A stretch of 64,000 bases of DNA from contig JAVBPJ010000010.1 in the NCBI GenBank assembly GCA_031549665.1, positions 24,722-88,721 on the forward strand, written 5' to 3'. Position 1 is the first letter of the stretch; each line of letters begins with the position of its first letter. Both the position numbers and the translations under genes were made by a program. This DNA is from Rikenella sp031549665. GTDB taxonomy: Bacteria > Bacteroidota > Bacteroidia > Bacteroidales > Rikenellaceae. The notes under the pieces are model-generated. The model saw nothing but the letters and a program-made list of their open reading frames with translations. It was not told where the DNA came from and ran no database searches. Of the stretch, positions 52,712 to 61,323 are shown piece after piece.

Positions 52712-52794
52712 GCTGTTTTTATTGCTGAAATACAATGATTTTCGGGAACTCTATCGAATGAATAATCATACGCGGAATTTTCTACGCCTTGGGA

Positions 52795-52802
52795 CAAAGG
52801 TA
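52795..52802 (-). promoter_or_regulatory. -7 box (TACCTTTG) of the polysaccharide locus
   Basis: An exact TAnnTTTG match on minus, about 84 nt before the legC ATG, leaves a leader of some 75 nt. No -33 TTG is obvious. No phase-variable inverted repeats or NusG-like UpxY gene of the Bacteroides capsule type were seen here. Confidence 0.5.
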
Positions 52803-52905
52803 CGCTATTTTGTGCGGTTTTTATAACTGAAAGCGAATTTATGATGGTCGTAAGGCTGTGTTTGTGTATTGTAGAGGGATGTTGAGAAGGTGGGCTCCGT
52901 TTCGA

Positions 52906-52933
52906 TTTGTTTCGATGAAAAAGGGTATATTTG
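52906..52933 (+). promoter_or_regulatory. Promoter TTTG-N16-TATATTTG of the Lpt permease operon
   Basis: The -7 box TATATTTG (52926-52933) fits the consensus exactly. A TTTG at 52906-52909 is 16 nt ahead, a little short of ideal. The ATG is 28 nt after the box. It diverges from the polysaccharide promoter. Confidence 0.55.
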
Positions 52934-52961
52934 CCCTCTCTTTCAGAGTCGCTAACATCCG

Positions 52962-54422
52962 ATGAAAACCGTTTACCGTTTCGTGTTGAAAGCCTACGTG
53001 GGGCCGATGGTGCTCACGTTCTTCATCGTGATGTTCATCCTGCTGATGCACTACCTGTGGATGCACATCGACGACCTGGTGGGCAAAGGTCTTTCGACGG
53101 GGGTGATCATCGAGCTGATCGTGTATGCCGCCGCCACGCTGATTCCGATGGGGTTGCCGCTGGCTACCCTGCTCGCCTCCATCATGACCATGGGAAACCT
53201 GGGCGAAAACAACGAACTGCTGGCCCTGAAGTCGGCCGGTGTCTCGCTGCCCCGCATCATGCGGCCGCTGATTATTCTGATGAGCGTTGTTTGCATCGGC
53301 AGTTTCTTTGTAATCAATAACTTAACGCCCTATTCGTTTCAGAAAATGTTCACGCTGCTGAGCGATATCTCGAAGCAGCGGCAGGAGATCAAGTTCGAAG
53401 ACGGCATTTTTTTCAACGGCATCCCCAACATGAGCATCCGGATCGGCCACCAGGACGGGAAAACAGGCCGGTTGGAAGACGTACTCATCTACAACAACAC
53501 CGATTACCAAAAGATGCAGACCACCGTGGCCGATTCGGGCTACATCAACATCTCGAAAGATCGTAAATTTTTGGTAGTAAGGCTTTTCAAGGGACAGATT
53601 TACGAGGAGAGCCGCAACTACGAATGGTTCAATAATAACGAACTGAGCCACCACCTGTTCGACGAGCAGAAACTCCTGCTTCCCCTGTCGGGATTCGCTT
53701 TTGAGCGGGGCGACATGGAGATGTTCTCGTCGCGGAGCGAAACGAAAAACCTGCGCCAGCTCACCTACGCCATCGATTCGGTGCGGCACGTGCAGGATTC
53801 GATGCTCAACACCTTCGAACAGAAGCTGATAAAGAACCACATTTTCCGCAGCATGACCTACCTGAACATCGACTCGCTGCCCGCCAACCTCACCCCCGCC
53901 TGGGTGCGCTACGCGGTCGATACGATGAACATCGAGCGGCAGAGCAGCGTCTACTCCACCGCCTCGTCGTGGGCCGAGGAGACCAAGCAATACATCGACT
54001 ACGAATCGGAGTACCTGAGCTACACCTCGGGAGTGCTTTACCGGTATCAGGCTGATTATCAGAAAAAAATAGCCCTCCCCTTCTCGATCATGATCTTCTT
54101 TTTGATCGGAGCGCCGCTCGGGGCGATCATCCGTAAGGGCGGTATCGGCATGCCGATCGTAGTGTCGGTCGCCTTTTTCGTGATCTACTACATCATCACC
54201 ATCACCGGCGACAAGTTTGTGCGCGACGGTGCGTGGTCTCCCTTTGTGGGAACGTGGATATCGAGTTTCATCCTCTTCCCCATCGCCCTGTTCCTCACCT
54301 ACAAATCTACCAACGACTCGGCCATCTTCAACTGGGACTCCTACAAGCAGCGGTTCCGGCAGTTGGTTCGTTGGATCAGGGGGTTGGGCGCTAAACTGAA
54401 AATCAACACACAGAATGACTAA
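52962..54422 (+). CDS. LptF/LptG-family lipopolysaccharide export permease
   Basis: The 486-residue inner-membrane protein belongs to the YjgP/YjgQ family, which with LptB extracts lipopolysaccharide from the membrane. It has three N-terminal membrane segments (about 15-35, 50-75 and 98-120) with GLPLATLLASIMTMGNLGENNELLALKSAGVSLPRI, the coupling-helix region. A large periplasmic beta-jellyroll (about 130-360) and C-terminal segments with GAPLGAIIRKGGIGMPIVVSVAFFVIYYI follow. LptF and LptG cannot be told apart from sequence alone. It overlaps ribBA by 8 bp. Confidence 0.88.
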   Translation: MKTVYRFVLKAYVGPMVLTFFIVMFILLMHYLWMHIDDLVGKGLSTGVIIELIVYAAATLIPMGLPLATLLASIMTMGNLGENNELLALKSAGVSLPRIMRPLIILMSVVCIGSFFVINNLTPYSFQKMFTLLSDISKQRQEIKFEDGIFFNGIPNMSIRIGHQDGKTGRLEDVLIYNNTDYQKMQTTVADSGYINISKDRKFLVVRLFKGQIYEESRNYEWFNNNELSHHLFDEQKLLLPLSGFAFERGDMEMFSSRSETKNLRQLTYAIDSVRHVQDSMLNTFEQKLIKNHIFRSMTYLNIDSLPANLTPAWVRYAVDTMNIERQSSVYSTASSWAEETKQYIDYESEYLSYTSGVLYRYQADYQKKIALPFSIMIFFLIGAPLGAIIRKGGIGMPIVVSVAFFVIYYIITITGDKFVRDGAWSPFVGTWISSFILFPIALFLTYKSTNDSAIFNWDSYKQRFRQLVRWIRGLGAKLKINTQND

Positions 54423-55644
54423 AATACTCAATACGATCGAAGAGGCCATCGAAGATTTCCGGGCCGGCAAGCTCCTGATTGTGGTCGACGACGAGGACCG
54501 CGAAAACGAGGGCGATTTTGTCTGCGCCGCCGAAAAAATCACCCCCGAACAGGTCAATTTCATGTTGCACCACGGGCGCGGCGTACTCTGCACCCCGCTG
54601 ACCGCCGAGCGCTGCCGCCAACTGGAGATGGACATGATGGTGGGCGACAACACCTCGATCCTCGGCACCCCCTTCACCATTTCGGTCGATTTGCTCGGCC
54701 ACGGATGCACCACCGGCGTATCGGCCACCGACCGCGCCAAGACCATCCGCGCGTTGGTCGACCCCGCCACCCGTCCCTCCGACCTGGGGCGTCCCGGCCA
54801 CATCTTCCCGCTCCGCGCCCAGGACAAAGGGGTGTTGCGCCGTCCAGGCCACACCGAAGCGGTGGTCGACCTGGCTCGCTTGGCCGGCCTGCAACCCGGC
54901 GGGGCGTTGATCGAAATCATGAACGCCGACGGCACCATGGCCCGCCTGCCCGAACTGTTGGAGATCGCGCGCAAGTTCGATCTCAAAATCATATCCATTG
55001 CCGACCTGATCGCCTACCGCCTGAAAAACGAATCGCTGGTGGCCCGCGGCGAACAGGTGCTGCTTCCTACCGAATGGGGCGATTTTCAATTCATCCCTTT
55101 CCTGCAAAAGAGCAACGGGCTGGAACACATGGCCCTGATCAAGGGCGAATGGAGCGCCGACGAACCGGTGCTGGTGCGGGTTCACTCGTCGTGCGCCACG
55201 GGCGATATTTTCGGCTCGTGCCGTTGCGATTGCGGCGCCCAGTTGCACGAATCGATGAAGATGATCCAGCAACAGGGCAAGGGAGCCGTGGTTTACCTCA
55301 GTCAGGAGGGACGCGGGATCGGCCTGTTCAACAAGATACGGGCCTACAAGCTGCAGGAAGAGGGGTTCGACACCATCGAAGCCAACATCAAGCTCGGTTT
55401 CCGGGCCGACGAGCGCGACTACGGCGTGGGAGCCAACATCCTGCACGAGTTGGGCATCCACAACCTGCGCCTGCTGACCAACAATCCCCAAAAACGGGTC
55501 GGACTCGAAGGGTACGGCCTGCGGATCGTCGAAAACGTCCCGATCGTGATCGCCCCCAATCCCCACAACAGCCATTACCTCGAAACCAAAGAGCGCGGCA
55601 TGGGCCACAAACTGGGTTTTTTCGAAACAAACCAGGAACAGTAA
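54415..55644 (+). CDS. ribBA: Bifunctional riboflavin enzyme RibBA
   Basis: The 409-residue fusion performs two entry steps of riboflavin synthesis. The RibB half (about 1-205) makes dihydroxybutanone phosphate: DDEDRENEGDFVCAAE binds magnesium, with HGRGVLC and HTEAVVDLARLAGL. The RibA half (about 206-409) is GTP cyclohydrolase II: the zinc cysteines in VHSSCATGDIFGSCRCDCG, the catalytic region QEGRGIGLFNKIRAYKLQ, and LLTNNPQKR. Both active sites look intact. The start lies 8 bp inside the Lpt permease gene, so translational coupling is likely. fmt follows 7 nt later. Confidence 0.95.
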   Translation: MTKILNTIEEAIEDFRAGKLLIVVDDEDRENEGDFVCAAEKITPEQVNFMLHHGRGVLCTPLTAERCRQLEMDMMVGDNTSILGTPFTISVDLLGHGCTTGVSATDRAKTIRALVDPATRPSDLGRPGHIFPLRAQDKGVLRRPGHTEAVVDLARLAGLQPGGALIEIMNADGTMARLPELLEIARKFDLKIISIADLIAYRLKNESLVARGEQVLLPTEWGDFQFIPFLQKSNGLEHMALIKGEWSADEPVLVRVHSSCATGDIFGSCRCDCGAQLHESMKMIQQQGKGAVVYLSQEGRGIGLFNKIRAYKLQEEGFDTIEANIKLGFRADERDYGVGANILHELGIHNLRLLTNNPQKRVGLEGYGLRIVENVPIVIAPNPHNSHYLETKERGMGHKLGFFETNQEQ

Positions 55645-55651
55645 CACCCCG

Positions 55652-56608
55652 ATGAGTTCCCCCGAAGCGTTGCGCATTGTCTACATGGGGACGCCCGACT
55701 TTGCCGTGGCTCCGCTGGAGCGGCTGGTGGGGCGGGGATTCCGTATCGCGGGCGTGGTAACCGTCCCCGACAAACCGGCTGGACGGGGCCTGCAACTGCA
55801 ACAGAGCGCCGTAAAACGCTACGCGCTGGAACACCTGCCCGGGGTGCCTCTGCTGCAACCCGAGCGGATGAAAGACCCCGATTTTCTGGAGGCTTTCGCC
55901 GCCCTGCGGCCCGACGTGGCCGTGGTAGTGGCTTTCCGCATGCTGCCCGAGGCGGTGTGGAGCCTGCCCCGTTTGGGAACCTTCAATCTGCACGCTTCGC
56001 TTCTTCCGCAGTACCGCGGGGCCGCCCCCATCAACTGGGCCGTGATGAACGGCGAGCGGCAGAGCGGCGTAACCACCTTTCTGCTCGATCATCAGATCGA
56101 CACCGGAGCGGTGCTGTTGCAACGGGCCGTCGACATTGCGGCCGACGAAACGGCCGGTTCGCTCCACGACCGCCTGATGGAGGTCGGGGCCGGACTGGTG
56201 GTCGAAACGGTGGAGGGACTCGCCGACGGGACCCTGACGCCCCGTCCGCAACCGTCGGCCGACGTGCCGCGCCCGGCGCCGAAACTCTTTAAGGAGGATA
56301 TGCGGCTGGATTTTACCCGTCCGATGGCCGAGGTATACAACAAAATACGGGGACTGAGCCCCTACCCCGCCGCCTGGTGCGAATGGGAGGGCGGTGTGTC
56401 GCTGAAGATCTTTGCGGCGCACCCCGTGGCCGACGCATCGCCTGCCGAAGCGGGCGCCGTTCGGAGCGATGGAAAAAGCCATCTGCGGATCCGTTGCGCC
56501 GACGGCTGGATCGAGATCGACCGCCTGCAACCGGCCGGAAAACGACCGATGGCGGCGGCGGAATTTTTGCGGGGTTACCGTCCGGTCGAATCCTCGTCCA
56601 ACAGGTAG
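55652..56608 (+). CDS. fmt: Methionyl-tRNA formyltransferase
   Basis: The 318-residue enzyme formylates initiator Met-tRNA using 10-formyl-THF. It has the family YMGTPDFAVAPLERLV, the folate-site FNLHASLLPQYRGAAPINWAVMNGERQSGVTTFLLD (Asn, His and the SLLPxxRG motif), and a C-terminal OB-like tRNA-binding domain (about 205-318, with GLSPYPAAW). The last 34 bp overlap, tail to tail, with the DivIC/FtsB-like gene on minus. Such convergent overlap may affect expression of one or both genes. Confidence 0.94.
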   Translation: MSSPEALRIVYMGTPDFAVAPLERLVGRGFRIAGVVTVPDKPAGRGLQLQQSAVKRYALEHLPGVPLLQPERMKDPDFLEAFAALRPDVAVVVAFRMLPEAVWSLPRLGTFNLHASLLPQYRGAAPINWAVMNGERQSGVTTFLLDHQIDTGAVLLQRAVDIAADETAGSLHDRLMEVGAGLVVETVEGLADGTLTPRPQPSADVPRPAPKLFKEDMRLDFTRPMAEVYNKIRGLSPYPAAWCEWEGGVSLKIFAAHPVADASPAEAGAVRSDGKSHLRIRCADGWIEIDRLQPAGKRPMAAAEFLRGYRPVESSSNR

Positions 56609-56874
56609 ATCAGCTCGTTCGACCGCTTCATCAGGAAGTGTTCGCGGGCGAATTTTTCCACAAACACACTGTCTTTCAACCCTTCGATCACCGCGCTGTC
56701 TTCGCTGATCTGCTTGCGGTAATAGGCTTTTTCGGCTTCCAGTTCGTCGATCTTGCGATTTAGCTCCATCGACGAGTGGTAGTTGTTTTGGTCGAAAAAA
56801 AAGACCCACACCCCGAATACCAGGGTGATGACCAAAATAATGTTGCGGTTGGAAAAGAGCTGCGAACGCTTCAT
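56575..56874 (-). CDS. Septum-formation initiator (FtsB/DivIC-like)
   Basis: The 99-residue protein has one N-terminal membrane segment (about 9-28, NRNIILVITLVFGVWVFFF), a leucine/charge-rich coiled coil (about 35-75, MELNRKIDELEAEKAYYRKQI) and a short periplasmic tail (FAREHFLMKRSNELIYLLDED). This is the DivIC/FtsB pattern of the FtsQ-L-B division complex. It lies 25 nt after the thiD stop at the end of the thiamine operon. Its last 34 bp overlap the end of fmt. Confidence 0.83.
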   Translation of the reverse strand: MKRSQLFSNRNIILVITLVFGVWVFFFDQNNYHSSMELNRKIDELEAEKAYYRKQISEDSAVIEGLKDSVFVEKFAREHFLMKRSNELIYLLDEDSTGR

Positions 56875-56899
56875 CGGGTGCGAAGGTACGAAAAGTCAG

Positions 56900-57682
56900 C
56901 TATTTCGGAAAGTGATCGACCGGCCCGTGTCCCCGGCCGAGCGACCGGTCGGCTCCGGCCGCCAGGGCGCGTTGCAGGTAGTCGATGCTGCGGCGCGCCG
57001 CTTCGGGCAGCGTAATCCCCTGCGCCAGGTGGGCCGCCAGCGCCGACGATAGCGTACACCCCGTGCCGTGCGTGTTGGGGGTGTCGATCCGCGGATGAGG
57101 GAATGAATGAATGGCCTCGGGCATATAAAGCACGTCGGTAAGCAGGTCGCCCCCGGCGTGGCCCGCCTTGAACAGAACGGCCTGCGCTCCGGCCCGGGCC
57201 AATGCCTGCCACGCCTGTTCGAAATTCTGCGTTCCCGCCAGAATTCCGGTCTCCGAAAGGTTGGGCGTAACCACCGTGGCCAACGGAACCAGCTCTTCCA
57301 GCAGGGCCGCGCGGGTGGTTTCGGTGGTGAGCGCGTCGCCCGAAGTGGCCACCAGCACCGGGTCGAGTACCACCCATCGGGGCTGGTACTCCCGCAACAA
57401 TGAGGCCACCAGGCGGATCACCTCGGCCGTCGGCAACATCCCGATTTTGACCGCCGCGGGGGCTATGTCGTCGAACACCGAACGGATTTGCGCCTCGATC
57501 ATGGGCCGCGGAACCGTGTACACGGCCTGTACGCCCAGCGTGTTTTGCGCCGTGAGGGCCGTGATGGCGGTGGCTCCGTAGCCGCCGCAGGCCGCAATGG
57601 CCTTGAGGTCGGCCTGAATGCCGGCTCCGCCGCCGCTGTCCGATCCGGCGATGGTGAGTATGGGGAGGTAGGGCGTGGGCAT
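56900..57682 (-). CDS. thiD: Hydroxymethylpyrimidine (phosphate) kinase ThiD
   Basis: The 260-residue kinase phosphorylates the pyrimidine moiety of thiamine. Its family start is LTIAGSDSGGGAGIQADLKAIAACGGYGATAITALTAQNT (residues 9-48). Substrate motifs GMLPTAEVI, VLDPVLVATSGDALTTE and the C-terminal NTHGTGCTLSSALAAHLAQG (anion hole) are intact. It lies 13 nt after thiL. With thiE and thiL it covers the late steps of thiamine synthesis. No TPP riboswitch was recognised at the operon head. Confidence 0.93.
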   Translation of the reverse strand: MPTPYLPILTIAGSDSGGGAGIQADLKAIAACGGYGATAITALTAQNTLGVQAVYTVPRPMIEAQIRSVFDDIAPAAVKIGMLPTAEVIRLVASLLREYQPRWVVLDPVLVATSGDALTTETTRAALLEELVPLATVVTPNLSETGILAGTQNFEQAWQALARAGAQAVLFKAGHAGGDLLTDVLYMPEAIHSFPHPRIDTPNTHGTGCTLSSALAAHLAQGITLPEAARRSIDYLQRALAAGADRSLGRGHGPVDHFPK

Positions 57683-57695
57683 GGTTTGACGGGGG

Positions 57696-58685
57696 CTAAA
57701 AGTGGTGAAATCCCTCGGGATGGAGAGGCAGCTCTACCCCGTTTTCGCTCCAAACCACCAGCGGGTCGCCGGTTTCGACGGTTGTTCCTATGGGGTAAAA
57801 GGGGCGACCGAAAGCGGCCTGATAGCTTTGCAGCAGCGCGGCCTCGTCGGTGGGGTCGTAGGTGAAGAGCAGGGCGTAGTCCTCGCCGCCTTCGAGCGTC
57901 AGGGAGCGGAGTCCTTTGCCGTGGCGGGCGCAGAAATCCCGCAGGGCGGCGGTGGCGGGAATGGCTCCGAGGTCGATCCGCGCCGAGCAGGCCGAAGCTC
58001 GTAGTATATGAGGCAGGTCGGCTGCCAGGCCGTCCGAGAGGTCCATCATGGCATGTACGGCGGCCTGGCCCCCCAGCCACCTCCCCTCTTCCAAGTGCGG
58101 ACGGGGGGTGTGGTGTTTGCCGAGCAAGGCGAGGTTCTCCCCGGTGCGCGGCAGGTTTTCGAGCAACATGGCCAGTCCGGCGGCCGACTCGCCCAGCGGG
58201 GAGGTAACGGCGATCCGATCCCCGATCCGGGCCGCCGAGCGGCGCTTGATCCGGTCGTTTTCGGCGATTCCGATCACGGCCAGATTGATGGTCAGGCTAT
58301 TGGGCGACGAGGTGGTGTCTCCTCCCAACAGCGGAGTTCCCAGCGACTGGAGGCCCTCCAAAAAACGGTCGCACCACTCTACTTCTGTGTCGGCAGGCAG
58401 GGCCAGGCTCAGGAAAGCTCCGACGGGCGAGGCTCCCATGGCGGCGACGTCGCTCAAATTCACAGCCATCGCCTTGTATCCCAACTCCTTTGGGGTGATG
58501 TGGTTTCGCAGAAAATGTACTTCCTCGACCAGCAGGTCGGTGGTAACCACCAGCGAACGGCGGTCGTCCAGCGGCAGGATGGCGCAGTCGTCGCCAATCC
58601 CCTCCACGCCGACGGGCAGGCCGCCGCGAAACCGCTCGGCGATGCGGGCGATCAGCCCAAATTCTCCCAATTCGCTGATTTTCAT
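57696..58685 (-). CDS. thiL: Thiamine-monophosphate kinase ThiL
   Basis: The 329-residue enzyme phosphorylates thiamine phosphate to thiamine diphosphate. It shows ELGEFGLIARIAERF at the start, GIGDDCAIL (metal and nucleotide site), LLVEEVHFLRNHITPKELGYKAMAVNLSDVAAMGASPVG and the late DLSDGLAADLPHIL, as in PurM-like ATPases. The start overlaps the thiE stop by 4 bp (ATGA). All expected family blocks are present and length is usual. Confidence 0.93.
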   Translation of the reverse strand: MKISELGEFGLIARIAERFRGGLPVGVEGIGDDCAILPLDDRRSLVVTTDLLVEEVHFLRNHITPKELGYKAMAVNLSDVAAMGASPVGAFLSLALPADTEVEWCDRFLEGLQSLGTPLLGGDTTSSPNSLTINLAVIGIAENDRIKRRSAARIGDRIAVTSPLGESAAGLAMLLENLPRTGENLALLGKHHTPRPHLEEGRWLGGQAAVHAMMDLSDGLAADLPHILRASACSARIDLGAIPATAALRDFCARHGKGLRSLTLEGGEDYALLFTYDPTDEAALLQSYQAAFGRPFYPIGTTVETGDPLVVWSENGVELPLHPEGFHHF

Positions 58686-59332
58686 CCCTTTTTTGCAGTT
58701 TCGATGATGGCTTTCAGTCGTTGGGCGGCCCGCATGGGGTCGGGAGCCGAACAGAGGGCGCTCACCACGGCGACTCCGTCGGCTCCGGCGCGGATCACCC
58801 CGGCGATGTTGTCGGCGTGGAGACCGCCGATGGCGATCAATGGTACGACGGGGCCGACGATGTTCCGTATCTCGCCCACTCCCTCAAGGCCCAGGGCGGA
58901 TGCGGTGTCGGTTTTGGTGGGGGTGGAAAAGACAGGGCTTGCCGCCACGTAGTCGGGTTGCCAGCGGAGGGCCTCGCGGGCCTGCTCGGAGGTTTCGACG
59001 GAGAGACCGATGATCGCCCCGGGTCCCATCAGCCGCCGCGCGTCGGGGTAGCTGAGGTCGCTTTGGCCGATGTGCAGCCCCTCGGCTTCGACGGCAAGGG
59101 CCACGTCGGCCCGGTCGTTAATAATCAGCGGCACCCCGCTTCCGGCCAGCGCAGCCTTGACGGCGCGGCCCAGGATCACGAAATCGCGGGTCGAAATCTC
59201 TTTTTCCCGCAGTTGGACACAGGTAACCCCGCCCGCCACCGAGGCCCGCACCACCTCGACCAGCGACCGGCCCAGCGACAGCGAAAAATCGGTAACCAGG
59301 TAGAGCGTTCCGTCGAAAGTTACAGCCGGCAT
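58682..59332 (-). CDS. thiE: Thiamine-phosphate synthase ThiE
   Basis: The 216-residue enzyme couples hydroxymethylpyrimidine diphosphate with thiazole phosphate. Motifs are LYLVTDFSL, VTCVQLREKEISTRDF, PLIINDRADVALAVEAEGLHIGQSDL and PLIAIGGLHADNI with GADGVAVVSAL. The start at 59332 (MPAVTFDGTLYLV) agrees with the family. A much longer in-frame reading from 60316 is antisense to the neighbouring oxidoreductase gene and is rejected. It overlaps the NMO-like gene by 13 bp. Confidence 0.92.
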   Translation of the reverse strand: MPAVTFDGTLYLVTDFSLSLGRSLVEVVRASVAGGVTCVQLREKEISTRDFVILGRAVKAALAGSGVPLIINDRADVALAVEAEGLHIGQSDLSYPDARRLMGPGAIIGLSVETSEQAREALRWQPDYVAASPVFSTPTKTDTASALGLEGVGEIRNIVGPVVPLIAIGGLHADNIAGVIRAGADGVAVVSALCSAPDPMRAAQRLKAIIETAKKG

Positions 59333-60270
59333 AGCTCCTCTTTGGCGGCGTTGAATTCGGCCATAATTTCGCAGACAATGTCGCCCGCGGGTTGGATGGT
59401 GTGGAACAGCGAGGCGATTTGCCCGATTTCGAGTTCGCCCTCGTCGAGTTCTCCCTCGAACATGCCGCGTTTGGCACGGCGCGACCCGAGCAGCTCTTTG
59501 AGTTCTTCGGCCGAGGCTCCGCGCGCCTCGGCCTGGGCCACCTGCTGGTAAAAGGCGTTTTTGATCAACCGGACGGGGGTTAGTTTTTTCAGGCTCAATA
59601 CCGTATCCCCTTCGCCCAATCGGGTGCATAATTCTTTGAAAGTGGGGTGGGCCGACGACTCCAGGCTGATGGCAAAGCGGCTGCCGATCTGTACGCCGTC
59701 GGCTCCGAGGGCCAGCGCGGCCAGCAGGCCCCGGCCGGTGCCGATCCCTCCGGCGGCCAGCAGGGGGAGCGACGTAACGGCCCGCACCTGCGGGATCAGC
59801 GCCATGGTGGCGATTTCGTCCCGCCCGTTGTGTCCGCCCGCCTCGAACCCCTCGGCCACAATGGCGTCCACGCCCGCGTCGGCCGCCTTTTGGGCGAACT
59901 TGGCCGAGGCGACCACGTGGACAACGGTGATTTCCGCCGCTTTCAGACGGGCGGTGTAGAGCGCGGGATTTCCCCCGCTGGTGAAGACGATCCGAACCTC
60001 CTGCTCGATCAGCAAGTCGATCAGCCGTTCGATTTCGGGATAAAAGAGCGGGATGTTGACCCCGAAAGGCTGTCCGCCCGCCGCCAATGCCGCACGCGCC
60101 TTGCCGATGTGTTCGATCAGGGTGTCGGGATGCATCGAACCGGCCCCAATCAGGCCCAGCCCCCCCGCCTGCGAAACCGCCGCCGCCAACCGCCAGCCGC
60201 TGCACCACACCATGCCTCCCGCGACGATGGGGTGTTCGATGTTCAATAATTCGGTGATGGCTGTTTTCAT
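59320..60270 (-). CDS. Nitronate monooxygenase/FabK-like flavoprotein
   Basis: The 316-residue FMN enzyme has a TIM barrel with HPIVAGGMVWCSGWRLAAAVSQAGGLGLIG at the start, VAEGFEAGGHNGRDEI with the conserved His (about 150), and PLLAAGGIGTGRGLLAALALGADGVQIGSRF. Nitronate monooxygenases and enoyl-ACP reductase FabK share these motifs. Either is possible. It heads the thiamine cluster, which may be coincidence. A TACCTTTA (one mismatch to the -7 box) at 60311-60304 lies upstream. Confidence 0.85.
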   Translation of the reverse strand: MKTAITELLNIEHPIVAGGMVWCSGWRLAAAVSQAGGLGLIGAGSMHPDTLIEHIGKARAALAAGGQPFGVNIPLFYPEIERLIDLLIEQEVRIVFTSGGNPALYTARLKAAEITVVHVVASAKFAQKAADAGVDAIVAEGFEAGGHNGRDEIATMALIPQVRAVTSLPLLAAGGIGTGRGLLAALALGADGVQIGSRFAISLESSAHPTFKELCTRLGEGDTVLSLKKLTPVRLIKNAFYQQVAQAEARGASAEELKELLGSRRAKRGMFEGELDEGELEIGQIASLFHTIQPAGDIVCEIMAEFNAAKEELCRL

Positions 60271-60323
60271 GTGGCTGCGTTATTTTTGACGAAAATAGGG
60301 AGCTAAAGGTACGCAAAATTTCT

Positions 60324-60331
60324 TACTTTTG
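60324..60331 (+). promoter_or_regulatory. -7 box (TACTTTTG) upstream of ddl
   Basis: The octamer TACTTTTG fits TAnnTTTG and ends 19 nt before the ddl ATG at 60351. The -33 element is not obvious. It diverges from the minus-strand thiamine cluster, whose head lies at 60270. Confidence 0.5.
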
Positions 60332-60350
60332 TGGTTCAGATTGTTCGCAG

Positions 60351-61319
60351 ATGAACCGTAAGAAAGTTGCTGTTATTGCAGGCGGGAACGCCTCGGAGGA
60401 GGTGATCTCGCACCGCAGTGCCGCCCAAGTCTTTGAATCGCTGGATCGCCGCCTGTTCGACCCCTACCTGGTTACCCTCAAGGGAACCGAGTGGCGGTGC
60501 CAACAACAGCCGGTCGACCTGAACGAATTTAGCGTTGCGATCGACGGGGCGAAAGTCCGTTTCGATTACGCCCTGATCATGATTCACGGAACGCCGGGCG
60601 AAAACGGCATCCTGCAGGGCTATTTCGAACTGATGGGCATCCCCTACTCCACATGCGATGTAACGGCCTCGGCGCTTACGTTCGACAAGTCGCTCTGCAA
60701 ACGGGCGCTCCAGGGCGTACAGGGGGTGAACCTGGCCCGGGAGATCCTGCTCCGCAGGGGCGACGCGATCGATCCCGCCGCAGTGGCCGACCGGCTCGGC
60801 CTGCCGTTGTTCGTCAAGCCCAACGCCAGCGGAAGCAGCTTCGGGGTTACCAAAGTAAAAACCGCCGAAGGGATCGAACCCGCCATTCAGGCCGCCCTGG
60901 TCGAGAGCGACGCCGTGCTGCTCGAAGAGTACATCGCCGGACGCGAAGTAAGCTGCGGCATCATGGTCGTGGGCGGCGAGGAGTGGGTGCTGCCCGTTAC
61001 CGAACTGATTACCGAACGCGAATTCTTCGATTTCGAAGCCAAATACACCCCCGGGCTGACCCGCGAGGTAACCCCCGCCGACCTGCCCGCCGAGGTGGTC
61101 GAACGGCTCCGAGTGGCCACCCGCAACAGCTACCACGCCCTGGGATGCCGCGGCGTTGTGCGGATCGACTACATCATCCGCGAGGGAATCCCCTACTTCA
61201 TCGAAGTAAACACCGTCCCCGGCATGAGCGCCGCAAGCATCATTCCCCAACAATGGCGCGAAGCGGGACTCTCGATGACCGAAGCCTTTACCCTGATTAT
61301 TAACGAAACCTCCAAATAA
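60351..61319 (+). CDS. ddl: D-alanine--D-alanine ligase
   Basis: The 322-residue ATP-grasp enzyme joins two D-alanines for peptidoglycan. The N-terminus (VAVIAGGNASEEVISHRSAAQVFESL), the early Glu for the first D-Ala, and IHGTPGENGILQGYFELMGIPYSTCDVTASALTFDK are typical. The ATP-binding PLFVKPNASGSSFGVTKVK and the metal/substrate site CRGVVRIDYIIREGIPYFIEVNTVPGMSAASIIPQ are intact. It is followed 4 nt later by the NagB-like/PIG-L gene, so cell-wall and amino-sugar functions may be co-regulated. Confidence 0.95.
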   Translation: MNRKKVAVIAGGNASEEVISHRSAAQVFESLDRRLFDPYLVTLKGTEWRCQQQPVDLNEFSVAIDGAKVRFDYALIMIHGTPGENGILQGYFELMGIPYSTCDVTASALTFDKSLCKRALQGVQGVNLAREILLRRGDAIDPAAVADRLGLPLFVKPNASGSSFGVTKVKTAEGIEPAIQAALVESDAVLLEEYIAGREVSCGIMVVGGEEWVLPVTELITEREFFDFEAKYTPGLTREVTPADLPAEVVERLRVATRNSYHALGCRGVVRIDYIIREGIPYFIEVNTVPGMSAASIIPQQWREAGLSMTEAFTLIINETSK

Positions 61320-61323
61320 CACA

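Noticed and set aside
59333..60316. N-terminal extension of ThiE by about 330 residues
   Set aside because: Antisense-free but out of frame with the NMO-like gene on the same strand, Arg/Gly-rich without any motif. The family length is met from 59332.
59320..60350. TPP riboswitch at the head of the thiamine cluster
   Set aside because: Only about 50-80 nt are available upstream of the NMO-like gene and no thi-box-like conserved sequence was seen.
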